A stretch of 64,000 nt of DNA. Source: Helichrysum umbraculigerum (Eukaryota; Streptophyta; Magnoliopsida; Asterales; Asteraceae). Below are positions 49,476 to 61,511 of the stretch, one piece after another; the first letter of the stretch is position 1; every line of letters starts with the position of its first letter. The stretch lies in assembly GCA_949592205.1 (NCBI GenBank), contig CATIUR010000013.1, positions 1-64,000 on the forward strand, read 5' to 3'. Under the pieces are notes generated by a model. It did no database searches and was not told the origin of the DNA. It saw only the letters and a list, made by a program, of their open reading frames with translations. The position numbers and the translations under genes were made by a program.

Positions 49476-51310
49476 CAGAAAAGTACGGATCTCGTCTTTC
49501 ATGTCAGCGATGCCTGAAAGTATTTACATCTTCTCCACATGCCCAAGATTACTAAGAAAATTCATTTCTGCCCCTTCTTGTTGCTGCAATTTCTCATCCC
49601 TCCTTTGCTTCGTCACTTTCTCATACTCGGCAATTGAATCCTCCTTATCAAGCAAGAAACTGATTCCCTTCTTGGCATAGAATCCCAAACACTTTTCACA
49701 CCCACAGAGTGCCTCCCGCCAATTCTTTGAAAGGGAAACATTGGTTGACATTTTTCCAAGGTCAATTCAGTGGTCAAGATATCAACACCAAGAAGACATT
49801 TGTCAGATTTCTCTCCAACAAGCATATTCTTATCTCAACCATACTTTTAAAGTTAGGATCAAGCACTGTAGAGTCTGCATTATGAACCTCTGAAGTGCTA
49901 TTTTCAGGCATTGCAGAGGACCCAGAACCTGAAGGTGTAGCCTTCACACCTTTATCTTTAGAAGCAGTTGGAGTATTTAGTTGCTTATGTGACGCAAATA
50001 TGGTTTGAGGGTACAGGTGTAGAAAAGAGCAGATAGACGAGCACATGTGGCAGATAAGATCTTCATACAGAGGTTCACCATTCTCGTCTCTAGGGATCTG
50101 TAACTAAAAATTTCAACGACAAAGCATTTTCTTATACAGCAACGTGATTTGACGGCATAGATGTATGTAGATCCGGAAATTGAAAAGTAACGAAAACCTT
50201 TTACTTCTAAATGGGTCCATTAGAGTTATGTTGTATCTGTAATGGGTCAATATGTAAACCCAAAAGGCAATGGACCAAACTGGTCAAAGTCACCCAAAGT
50301 GTGTCCTAAAAACTTTCTAAACTCATTTTATTCAAAATAAGTAAAATATCATGGTTATAATATATATGGAGTATTTTTTTAATCATATGTGACACCTTAA
50401 CTATTTATAAGAAAGGTAACAATTTTAGCCAAATAGTGTTTCAGGTCAACCCAACCCGAACTGAACATTTGATATGTTACCCAACCCGCCCCAACCCATT
50501 TCCCAGCGTCTAACAAATAGACAACATTTATTTTCGCTAGTAAATTCGTCAGGTAAGGAATAGCATTTACGTTAGTTTATACCCATTCTTAAGCAGTCAT
50601 AACCTGAAATAATATTCTTGATGTATATACCAAGTTATCAATTCCTAACATGACCTTTAGCAGAAAACAAAATTGATGACTACATGCTCTATAACTAATA
50701 AAGTAATAATACTAACCTCCTTAGTAGACTCGAGGCCAAGATGCTACTCATGAAACCAATCTTCACAAACGCAGCACTGGATCATCTCTACTTGCTCCTC
50801 AGCATCTGGATCAGGATATGGACGGCCACATGTACAGTATTTCCCCTTAAATTTATGGTTGTAAGAGTTTTCTTCATTTTCTATATCTTTGCTTGGCAAG
50901 AGTTTGCATTAGGATTCTCCAAACTTTGAATTGCCACAATCACACTTGAACTTTCTCTTGGTCCAAAGTTCTATAATCTGGCCATATTGGGAAAAGGAGG
51001 GCCAAAGCAAATAAAAAAGATTAATAAACAAACAAAAAAAAATCAGAACCAGTGTATGTATAACCAGCTATGGTTGAAGATTATTAGTTCATTAAACGCC
51101 AATAGATAAGGTTATCTATAATTAAGTAATAAGTAATTCAGAAAGGATAACCTCATGTCCATCGTGGCAAGACAAGCTACATGCTGTGCAAACACCTGCA
51201 TTTCCATCTGGAGTGCATGTTAAGCACGAGAAAATTGCTTGCCTCTTCATATAACCTTTGACATAGGTGCATTCTTTTCCCTCATCACCACCCAAAACTA
51301 GATCTGCTTC
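49476..51310 (-). pseudogene. UBR7-like (UBR-box and PHD E3 ligase) pseudogene with introns
   Basis: Exons on the minus strand are 51310-51152 (UBR box, CTYVKGYMKRQAIFSCLTC and CSLSCHDGHE), 50977-50717 (FKCDCGN, then PHD finger YCTCGRPYPDP and CCVCEDWFHE), and about 50097-49476 (IPRDENGEPLYED onward to NFLSNLGHVEKM). Splice sites and phases are intact, so it was copied from genomic DNA. It is dead: TAA and TAG within the second exon, two frameshifts (near 49825 and 49745) and a TAA after GHVEKM. The true first exon is absent. UBR7 proteins bind N-degrons or histone tails as putative E3 ligases. The intact parent should lie elsewhere in the genome. Confidence 0.88.
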
Positions 51311-51380
51311 CTTTAATGAGATGAGAGAATGTACAAAAAGTGTGTCAACAATCACACATAAATCAAAGCGAATATAACAT

Positions 51381-51671
51381 TCATCATTGTCTTCTGTAAC
51401 ATATATGCAGTGTTCACTATTATCAAATAACATAAATCAAAGCCAATATAACATTCATCATAGCGAATAATATACTTCCACTAAATACAATTCTATTAAT
51501 ATTCATCTTAGTGAATAATACTCATCCACTTAATATAATCGAATTAAAATTCATCGAAGTGAATAATATACAACCACAAATCTCTATTCATTTCAATACT
51601 AAATTTTACAACCACAAATCTCAAAACTCGGAATTATAATTGTATATATGTTAAATAAATAGAAGATTTTT
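51381..51671 (+). repeat. Direct repeat flanking the pseudogene, copy 2
   Basis: Second copy of 48764-49055, in the same orientation. Confidence 0.9.
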
Positions 51672-51696
51672 AAAATGTATATGTAATGTAAAATAC

Positions 51697-51874
51697 CTTG
51701 AAGCAGGACATCGGAGACAGAAGGGAGATGATGATGATGAGAAGGAGAATTAGGTTTTCCAATTAGGGCTTTTTGTGTGGAAGTGGAAGTCGAGGAGGAA
51801 GTGGAAGAGGAAGAGGAAGATTGCCAACGGAAATTATTCCGGCCATCGGAAAAGACTTGCCATGTTTTTGTCAT
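51697..51874 (-). pseudogene. Possible captured first exon of an unidentified gene
   Basis: ATG at 51874 opens MTKTWQVFSDGRNNFRW, then a Ser/Thr run and HHHH, ending VSDVLLQ before CAAG|GTATTT, a good donor. Its end phase does not fit the UBR exon at 51310, so it probably comes from another gene. I do not recognise the protein. Confidence 0.35.
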
Positions 51875-52342
51875 TTTACGATCAAAATGATTTTTCTTCT
51901 TCATTCTCCAAATTAGAGCTCCAATCGACACACACAGGGCAACTCTTCGTTTTGAGCTACTTTTTCCCCCTTATTTAAGGAATATTCTGCCATTTCTTAA
52001 CTTTGCATAAACTTTTTCGACGAATCTTCAATCACCAAGTTCGAATGCAGTAACAGGAACTTTCAAATTGTCAATTAACAAATCACAGACTCTAATATGT
52101 AGCATGAATCGCGAAACTTTAGATCTGCTTCAGCCGGACCCTAATTTCACATTGAAATTGAGCGACCTTTTTTTTTCTTCTAATAATGTCCGTATTTTTA
52201 TTTTGTGCTATATTATTTTAAACAGCCTAAATATTAAATTACGTTTCTGCCCCTCCACCCCTTTTTTTAAATGAGTAGATCCAATGGTCTAGATTTACTT
52301 CCATCTTCCCTTTAAATGTTTCTTCCCCATTGAACCACTCCC

Positions 52343-52779
52343 TATATATATATAGATATAGATAATATCCGAATACTTTCTTATTAACGCATACTTAGTA
52401 CGAATGATTAAGGTTTAAATTAGCCGCTAATTTTGCCTTTTTTGACCGGGTGTCACATTTAAAACTCAAAAATTGAAGGTACATCAAAACCCAACTTTTT
52501 TAACATATATAATGCAAGGAAAAACCCTTTTAAATGGTTTATTTATGATACAAGAAAACTCGTATGGTCCAACAGGAAAATTAGAGAAATAAATTTTTAT
52601 CATACGGTTACTTTTAACAAAAATAACTTAGCAAAATTTCATTTTTGACAAACTCATTGTCAAAAGAAACTCTCACTCTAATAGATACTGTAAATCCTTT
52701 CTAAATGATTTATTTTGAAAAAAACCCTTCCATTGAAGATGCCCAAATAGTTTATTGACACACCTCTACCTCTCTCTAT
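52343..52779. other. Short AT-rich non-coding stretch
   Basis: TA tract, then unclassified AT-rich sequence. Nothing recognisable. Confidence 0.5.
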
Positions 52780-53296
52780 TAGGGGTGTCACAAATAACCG
52801 AACCCGAATAACTAACCCGAACCCAAACCCGAATAACCCGAATTCGAAGCTTATTTGGCCACCCGAATTCGAATAACCCGAATTCGAATAACCCGAGTCT
52901 TATTTGAATCGGTTTTGGATAAACATTTACAATTCGGGTAACCCGAATAAGCACATAAGTTATGTAATATACAAATATAACTTTATATGTATAAGTTTTT
53001 TTATGATTTATATGAATACATCCATATATTATATACATATAAGCTACTTATGATGGTTTATATAAACTATTAGTGTCCCTTTGTAATATTTAAGTTTTGT
53101 TCAAGATGTGAAAATTTAGAATATCATCTTATTTGTGTTTAAATGGAAAACCCGAATCCAACCCGAATCTAAATAACCCGAACCCGAATAACCCGACCTT
53201 ATTTGAATTGGGTTACGGGTACGGGTTAGATTATAAATTTGAAAAACCAAATAACCCGACTCGAATAACCCGAAACCCGACCCAATGACACCCCTA
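52780..53296. mobile_element. hAT-type MITE with AACCCGAATAACCCG repeats, 517 bp
   Basis: CTCTCTAT flanks both sides (52772-52779 and 53297-53304). The inverted ends are TAGGGGTGTCA and TGACACCCCTA. Sub-terminal regions are runs of AACCCGAAT-type repeats. Confidence 0.92.
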
Positions 53297-53323
53297 CTCT
53301 CTATCACACTTCTCCTTTTCCAT

Positions 53324-56224
53324 TGTCGCACCCCAAAATTCATGATTAGCGGAAGCATACGTCGGGGCGACTAATCAGGAAATCAACAGCACACTTATAT
53401 ATAATGAACGACTCTATATGCGTTGTTTAACAAAATACATTGATACGATAAATGTTTACATCAACTGAAGCTATTACATTAGCCCGTGTTCTAAATATGA
53501 TAGATTTCAATACATAATTACTTTTACAAAATATAATAATGCAAGAAAATCTTTGATGTTTGCATGATGACTAGAGCTAAAAGTATCTTGATGGGCAGTC
53601 CAACATACTGCTGAGTACCTGTGATACATGCTAAAAATAGTCAGCTAAAAGCTGGTGAGCTCACAGGTTTGTATGTCAAAACATATCGTATGAACCGCAA
53701 GATTTAATATAATAATTTGCAACCAAGCAAGTAAATGATGTATATACAGCCATGAGCACATAGTCTGAGTTTAACTGAGGTGTCAGGATCCACATTCAAG
53801 GACCTGATCGAGGGTGTCTCCCCACGAGTGCCTAATCTACACTCGCCTGAACAAATGCTAATGCGTCCGTTTGACCAGTTAATGCTTGCTAACCCGGACG
53901 AGGATTGTCAATCCTATATGGTACCATACACTAACATTCACGCTACAGAAGTATTACCAAACTATGTTGTGGAGGACTTTAAAATGATTAGTTGTGAGAA
54001 ACTCATTTAGTATAAAGCGTTGTTTTGTACTTGAGTTCACATATAAATAAAACGAGCAATGAATCACAACCCTGAGTGAAAAACAGTAAAATAGGGGCTA
54101 TGAGACTCACCTAAGTCTGATGCGTTTATCTCAATAAACGTGCGTTGCTTAGTCAAGCAATGGTGTCCGAAGACTGTAACCTGAGGGCGTCCAAGACGCG
54201 CGTTGGTTAATATTAGTAGGTATCTCAAAAGATCACCTATGCTAGTTGATCGCACAACTAGTAATGTCCAAATACATTTGGTTTGTTTGTTCGTGTTTTG
54301 AAAACATGTACGGCCCGTTGGTGAGTTCTCGTAATAATAATTCAAAGTATTATTATTGTGTTCGTCGTATTGTATACTTCTCAAAGTATATGTGTTTCAT
54401 GTACTAGTTATAGCGTATAAGGTTTGGTTTTTTTGAAAATGTTTAATGCTTAGTGTGAAAGTATATGTCTGAGTGTGTCAAAATTTAACATTTAGGGTCA
54501 AAATTGTAATTTTTTCGAAAGTCAACTCACAGTCAAAAAGTTAACTCGCAAAGTCAACTCTCAAGTCAAAAGTCAACTTGCAAAAGTCGACTCGCAAGTC
54601 AAAAGTCAACTCGCAAGTCAAAAACTCAACTAGCAAAGTCAACTCGCAAGTCTTAAAACAGTTCATAGAGCTTAAGAAAATTATCGGTTAGTGTCGGGGT
54701 TAATCCGAAGTGTCGGTTTTCTTTAAAATGACAAAACAGCCCTTGGAGGCTTCGGTTCCAGATTTTTACTCGGTTTCAACTCACGATCTCGACACTTTTT
54801 TGCTCGAATCAATTCCCAAAAAAAATCCCACAAATAAACCTATATGTCTAGTATTTTTGAGAATTTTCACAAGAATTATAAGAGTCTCTAAGGTAGGTAA
54901 ATAAAATTGGAAAGCATGTGTGTTCTATTTTCGGACCAAAACAGACCCATGTCCACAAATCAAATTTTCTGTAGAAGTCTGTGTATTTCTAGAGGAAGTG
55001 TTTAACACGAAAGTTGTAGACAACGAATATACGAAGATTTTGTCATAGGTTTCATACATTTCTTTTGTGTATACGATTTTATATGATTTTTCTCGTGAGA
55101 CTAAAATTTTTGGACAGAATCTGCCACTTTATATATATGTTTGATAAACGAGTTTTGAACTTCGATTTAGACATTTCTAGGTTAGATGAACAACATAACA
55201 TGTATATAAACATAATCCAAGTGTTTTTAAAGGTGGCGAGATCTTACAAACGTCGGATGGAGAAACCGAAAAGGTAGGAATGTAGCTCGCGTTCTCGTGA
55301 TCGTTTTATCTTGAAGCAACCAAGTGCGATTGTGAGTTTTGAGTGGTGTTTTGTGGAGATTTTGGGGCTGGTTTTTGACTGAAAATTAGTTTTTAGAGAG
55401 AGAGATTAGAGAGAGGTAGAGAGAGAATGTGGATGGAAAGGTGATGTGAATGAGGTGTGAGTTTGGTTATGTTTAAAGTCAAACAAACAACAAGAGGGTG
55501 TGTGGGATGGCTGATTTTCTGCAGAAAATCAGGTGGGTCCCACCCCATGTGGTGTGTTTATGAAATTCCCAAAGCTACGTTACGCGCGGTGTTCGTTTAC
55601 CCGTTCGTTTCGACGTTCGTTTACACGTTAAACTTTTATTATACGTGTTTTAAGTAACGATTAAAATTCGATATTTTTGATCGTAGTATTTATTCAAAAT
55701 ACTTAGTAAACATTTTATAAAATGTTTCGTTAAGTTGTCAGTCTCGATTTGCGCGTTCGTTATACGACTGTTTAATCGCGTGACGTTAAATTTACACGTT
55801 TTGTTATTGGTTCTCAACACGTTATTTTAAACGAATAATTTCACTCAACATAATATATTTTCATTTATAAAAATATATTTTGATTTTGTTCGATTGTCGG
55901 GCGCGCGTTGCGCTTTTTAGTCGCGTTTGCGTTACTTTATACGATGTAATTAACGTGTTAAATATTATCAACATAATATTTATGAGTTTATGAGTTTATT
56001 AAATAACTTCACATTATTTAATATTTTGTTCACCAACGTCCGTAAAAAGCTTAGCGAAATCCATTTGATATGAAACGTGCACGATTTAACCAAATCGCGT
56101 ATGTGTATATATTCAACAATATATATATAGAAGGATACATAAATTAGCCTAATCAAATAACTAATTACATGTATTAACAGATGATTATGCACTAATTACT
56201 AGTCCTAATTTAGCGGGTGTCACA
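53324..56224 (-). repeat. Solo LTR, Tekay-like type D, 2901 bp
   Basis: It runs TGTCGCACC to GGTGTCACA, flanked by TCCAT on both sides (53319-53323 and 56225-56229). It shares the layout and several blocks of the Tekay-A LTR (CGACTCTATATGCG, GAGCTCACAGGTTTG, CTAATTTAGCGGGTG) but much of the middle differs. Confidence 0.94.
54521..54652 (-). repeat. AGTCAACTCGCA direct-repeat array in the type D LTR
   Basis: About eight imperfect copies of AAAGTCAACTCGCAAGTC follow each other. It sits where the other LTR types carry palindrome arrays, but here most copies point the same way. ACTTGC near 54577 and GCAAGT near 54595 can pair around AGTCGACT. Confidence 0.8.
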
Positions 56225-56614
56225 TCCATCTCCTTTCTTCTATTTATCTTTCTTAAGTTTTATTATTTTGTCCTTTTAATTTTAAAAAAACTTAAGAAGA
56301 ACTAACATATAACTTAACAAACATATACTCCATAATTATTAGAGTAAATTGCGTGGACAGTCCTTGTGGTTTATACACTTTCTCACCGATGATCCTTGAA
56401 CTTTGTTTGTTGCACCGATAGTCCAAAAACCAAACTTTTATCGCGCATTTAGTCCCTCCTTCGTTAACCTCAACCTATCAGCTGTTAAATACTTCATAAT
56501 GACTGTTTTACCCTTTAATTTTTACATGTTTGGTCCTTTAAGTTCTGATCATTTTCAGTTATGGTCCCTAAATCTGTAGATTGAAATTCCTTAATTATAT
56601 ACTCGTATTATGGA

Positions 56615-57175
56615 TTATTAATTCATACACATGGTTCAAGTTTGATTAATATTACTTGGTAATTAAACAAGGAATTTTTTACCGAAATAGTATGTATTCA
56701 CAATCATTTATCGTTTCTAGTTGTATTTTGTAAAGTTTTTTAAAACTGGTAGAAGCTAGTTTAGTAAACCCGACTCCATATCATAATTATTTAGGAGTCG
56801 TGTTTCACAAACCCGTCTTTGACTCAATTCCGACACATGATAGGAACCGCTGTACTTTTGCTGAGAGAGAGAAAGTGGAAGCGGGTTTGGCAAACCCGAC
56901 TTTACTTTTTCAAGAGAGAGAAGATAGTTTGCCAAACCCGACTCTCCTTTTACATTTGCAGCTCTAATTAACAGGGTTAAAAGCCTTCCATTTGTTATCT
57001 AAATTCCTAAGTAATGCACAATTGTACATACATTTTTTCCATTTATGATGATAATTGTAAATGTATTGATTAGTTATATTTTAGTAATTGAATTATATAT
57101 TTATTATTATTTATATATCTCGTTTGCAATATAAATGTACATTTGTTAATACAAAATACGTGTGACACTTTTGTT
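56615..57175 (+). repeat. Left inner inverted arm of the Mutator-like element
   Basis: It pairs with 59985-60490 over some 500 bases and contains several AAACCCGAC motifs, such as the near-palindrome GGGTTTGGCAAACCC near 56884. Confidence 0.85.
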
Positions 57176-58254
57176 TTGTTTAACTAAATTTGTTCTAAGG
57201 TACTTTACATGCTAGCAATGTACTTTACATAATATGTTCCAAGGTATGTAAATATACTTATGAATTATATTACCTACACCGATACAATTTACAACGTACA
57301 TAACCAACATTGGTTATATAATTGGTTTGTTCCCAACATTGAAAAAAATGAAAGTATGTTATCAATCTATAACAAAAAGGAAAGGTAGACAAATAAATTG
57401 AGATGAATGCAGTAATAAGTAAAACTTTTATGCATACAAAAGATTACGTAAGTAATGATTTTCACACATATGTACATGTAAAACATATACCCTTGTAAAT
57501 GTAAAATTCTGGCCTCCTTATATTTTGTTATATTGATTGATGCCATCAAACCATTTTCTTATTACAATTAAATACAAAATATAAGTAAAGCAAATAAAAA
57601 GTCAAGATTAAGTCAGGCACATGCCTGACGCGTGAGTAGGGATGAGTAAAGTGAAAAAAAGTCTTCGTCAACACTAAAAATACGGCCCCTAATCTTTATA
57701 ATCTTTATTAATATATTATAACAGAGTGTGAATTAGGTAGTTTTTTTAATTTTAGTAACCTATAAACTAATCTCCATCATTAATAAATTAAAACTTTTAA
57801 TTTAGACCATTGATCTTTGCTTAATATAATGACAACCTAAATAGTGGAGAGGGGATAATCAAATGTCTAAACTACCCTTTTATTCTTATTTTAACAATCA
57901 ATTAAATTTAATTTTCAATTATTTAAGATAAATACAAATCAAGGTTTAATTTTATTCACATAATAATTGTCAAACAATTCATCATTTATAAATTCGAATT
58001 TGAATATTTTCTTTAATTTTTTTGTTATACATATGCACTATGTATTGTTAAATTGCTAATAATAGTTTTATTTTTTCATTTTCAATTTATTTTTTCTCCG
58101 ATCATCAAATGTATTTTCACCAATTAATTATAAATTTTCAAATTTCGTGAATGCACACGAGATGTTCGACTAAATGTCTCTAAGGATTTTAACGTGTCTA
58201 TCCCAAAGTAAGATTTATAATTTTGATTTGATTAGTTGTTCATTCTTTTTATAA

Positions 58255-58470
58255 ATCTTAGACCCCACATATGTGATCTATAGGTCACGGGTTTGAATCC
58301 ATACCTTGGCATATGTGGGTTATTTGTGGACATGCGATTTGTTCGGCGTTGATGCTCGTCTTGCGGGTTGGGGTGGACACGCACCACTAAAACCTGATAC
58401 AGGAGTTGGGGATACCCTTCAAATTACCCTTTTTCCCAATTTATTATTTAGTTTAAGTTTTTTTTTTTTT
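58255..58470 (+). repeat. Possible SINE fragment
   Basis: GGTCACGGGTTTGAATCC near 58282 resembles a tRNA B box, and a T-rich run follows. No clear A box or target duplication was found. Confidence 0.3.
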
Positions 58471-59984
58471 TAAACATCTTTACACTTAGAGTCGATAAAT
58501 TTCTGATATATATATATATATATATATATATTGGTTATATTAACTTTAATTTTGTTGTTTGCTTGGATTTAATACAACAATGTGATATTGTAGTGTAGTC
58601 TTTGGATTTAACCCCAGGAAAAGAGTTTTTTTTTTTTTTCCTATCTATTTTGTGAATTATGAACTTTGTTATTATATATGGCTAGCCTTATTATCACAAT
58701 AATCTAAATTATAATGGTAATTTTCTAAAAAGAAAAAATAATTCTAATATACTAAATAACTCGATAATAAAAACGTAAAATGCCCTTGCATAATAAAAGA
58801 GTTGCATTTTAACTTTTATTAAGAAAAAACGAAACATTAGTTTATTTTAAATATGAGTGTATGGTCTGTGAAGAAAATCATAATATTGTCGTGACGGATA
58901 ATTTTTATAATATTTTTTTAACCAAATACAACATGCAACTCATTTACTATGCCACACCATCTTATATTACTTATCAACTTTTTAGTATTATATGTTTCTT
59001 TTTATCACATACTCATGGTACCAAGTGATGTAGATCAACTCTTATAAACTATTTTTCTATATATGAGTTTTTATTAAAAAAACATGTGAAAGAATATTTT
59101 TTATAAGCTTGAAAATATTAGGTTTTAAAGTTTTTATTTTTTCACGTTATAAAGAAAATTTGATTCGGTATCGTGCATTAATGAAAAAAGGGTTTATAAT
59201 CAAAACACCATTCTTTTGGTAAGAAAAAAATTAAGATACCTTACATTAATAAAATAAAAGAAAAAAGTTTGAATATCTAAAAATTATTTTACTATCATCT
59301 ACAATATGTAGAGTACTATTATTAACAAATAAATAATATTTTGATCACTTTAATTTAATCATATTTAATAAAAGACATATACGTCTTTCTTTTCAATTTA
59401 AAACATTTATACAATGTTAGCCACATAAATATGTTAATTAAAAATTGCATAGTAAAATAAAAATATAATATAAACTTTGTATAAAAGTTATGTGGTAGTC
59501 CGTGAATTCGAGGGTTATAATCTAGTTACTAGTTATATAATTATAATATATATGTCTTTATGATTTCTCGTGGCACAAATATTTTACAAGTCATGTTGGA
59601 ATAAATAAGAGAGTTTGGAAAGTTATATGCATGTGAAGCATAGAGTACAAGTTGCCTATAGTGCAACTTGTTTAGCTTGTAGTACAAGTTCTAAAGCAGG
59701 AATCACCCATGTATGTGGAATTTTTTTACCGAAATAGTAGGTATTCGCAATAATTTATCGTTTCTAGTAGTATAAATGGCAAGAGGATATGGAATTTGAG
59801 AAAGAAATTATTGTGGAGAGAAATGTTGTTCGTGATAGAGGAAAAAGACAAATTATTAGACCGAGTTGTGGAACACATCATCGTCGTTGATTTTTAGTAA
59901 TTTTGTAATTGTCGTGTACTTTGAAAACTTTTATTATATTTTGTATCAATGTACTATTCTATTTAAAATTTAATTAAATGACAC

Positions 59985-60490
59985 AAAAGTGTCACACGTA
60001 TTTTGTATTAACAAATGTACATTTATATTGCAAACGAGATATATAAATAATAATAAATATATAATTCAAATACTAAAATATAACTAATCAATACATATAC
60101 AATTATCATCATAAATGAAAAAATGTATGTACAATTGTGCATTACTTAGGAATTTAGATAACAAATGGAAGGCTTTTAACCCGGTTAATTGGAGCTGCAA
60201 ATGTAAAAGGAGAGTCGGGTTTGGCAAACTATCTTCTCTCTCTTGAAAAAGTAAAGTCGGGTTTGCCAAACCCGATTTCACTTTCTCTCTCTCAGCAAAA
60301 GTACAATTGGTCCCTGTCATGTGTCGGAATTGAGTCAAAGTCGGGTTTGTGAAACACGACTCCTAAATAATTAAGATATGGAGTCGGGTTTACTAAACTA
60401 GCTTCTACCAGTTTTAAAAAACTTTACGAAATACTACTAGAAACCATAAATTATTGTAAATACATACTATTTCGGTAAAAAATTCTTAAA
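59985..60490 (-). repeat. Right inner inverted arm of the Mutator-like element
   Basis: Reverse-complement match to 56615-57175, with scattered substitutions. Confidence 0.85.
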
Positions 60491-61140
60491 CAAGAAACCC
60501 AAATTTGAAGATCTGAACCACATCAAAATAAACTTTCAATCTTTGAATCCTAGATCCATCATGAAACAACCAACATACCACCAACAAAGAAACGAGTTGA
60601 TCGGAACAAAGATCTGACAACAAAGATCCGAATCAACTCCCGAAGTCAATAACAATGGCGGATCGTCTTTAACCCGATTTGAAACGAGTAGAGCGGGTGG
60701 TGGAATTTGACGCAATATACCCGAGTTTGGCAGTGGAGTTAGTTGCGTATTGATGTACTCGTTCCACACCGATCATAGATACCAGCACCGCTACCCACTG
60801 AACCGATTCCGATGGTGGAAGAAGACGCTACTCTCATTGTTTCGGTGGTGTTAGTTACCATGTCAGAGTGGAGATTAATCCTTCTTGCAGTCACGATTTA
60901 TGATGGAAACGCTCGGTGGTGGTGGTGTTGATCGTCAGGAAGTTAACATACGGTGGTGGTGATGACCGGAGCTCATGATTTTGGAGAATGATAATGATTT
61001 GATGGAAGTAGTCTGTTATGAAAATATGATTTGATCAACCATTGAGAACTTCAATTAAAGATTAATTACTAGTTGAAATCAATTCAAATTAGATCATAGA
61101 TTGCAGCGGGAGGGTGATGTATATATTGAAGACAATACCT
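60490..61140 (-). other. Extra segment in the Mutator right arm, likely captured
   Basis: Less AT-rich than its surroundings, with GGTGGTGGT runs. On the minus strand a short open stretch begins MRVASSSTIGIGSVGSG near 60836. It is absent from the left arm. It looks like a captured gene start, but no family is recognised and stops interrupt it. Confidence 0.4.
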
Positions 61141-61511
61141 TCAAATCAATTTTATTAGTTAATTAAATAAACAAAGAGAAAAAGGGATAAGGGTAAAACG
61201 GTCATTATAAAATATTTAACGGATGTTAACGGAGGAGGGACTAAACGCGCAACAAAAGTTTGATTTTTGTATTGTCGGTGCAACAAACAAAGTTCAGGGA
61301 CCATCGGTGAGAATGTATATAAACCACAGGGACTGTCCATGCAATTTACTCTAATTATTAACTCAAAACCTATTCCTAGTACTACTCAAACAAACACCTC
61401 TTAAATATGTCACATAAGTCGAATATCGAGTGTTTACTTATATTCATTAGACCATCCTAAAAAAAAAAAAAAAAGCTTTCTGAAGCTTCTTTGGAATGCT
61501 ATTTAAGTTTA

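Larger units (their letters stand above)
47645..52342. mobile_element. (TA)n-bounded element carrying a UBR7-like pseudogene, 4.7 kb
   Basis: The left end after (TA)n reads GGGAGGGTTCAAGAGGGAA. The right end before (TA)n, read on the minus strand, is GGGAGTGGTTCAATGGGGAA: an inverted match with one gap. It contains ATTCAT repeats, a pair of direct repeats of about 290 bp and captured gene exons on the minus strand. The right end could instead pair with 42409. Confidence 0.55.
56342..61351. mobile_element. Non-autonomous Mutator-like element, 5.0 kb, with long inverted arms
   Basis: TAATTATTA (9 bp) flanks both sides (56333-56341 and 61352-61360). The inverted ends are GAGTAAATTGCGTGGACAG and CTGTCCATGCAATTTACTC. 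About 200 terminal bases match, and then 56615-57175 matches 59985-60490 in inverted orientation. No transposase ORF was seen. The right arm has about 650 extra bases (60490-61140). Confidence 0.92.

Noticed and set aside
52795..53290. AACCCG-rich repeats resembling telomere sequence
   Set aside because: They lie within a hAT MITE with clear inverted ends and an 8-bp duplication; the unit is not the plant telomere TTTAGGG.
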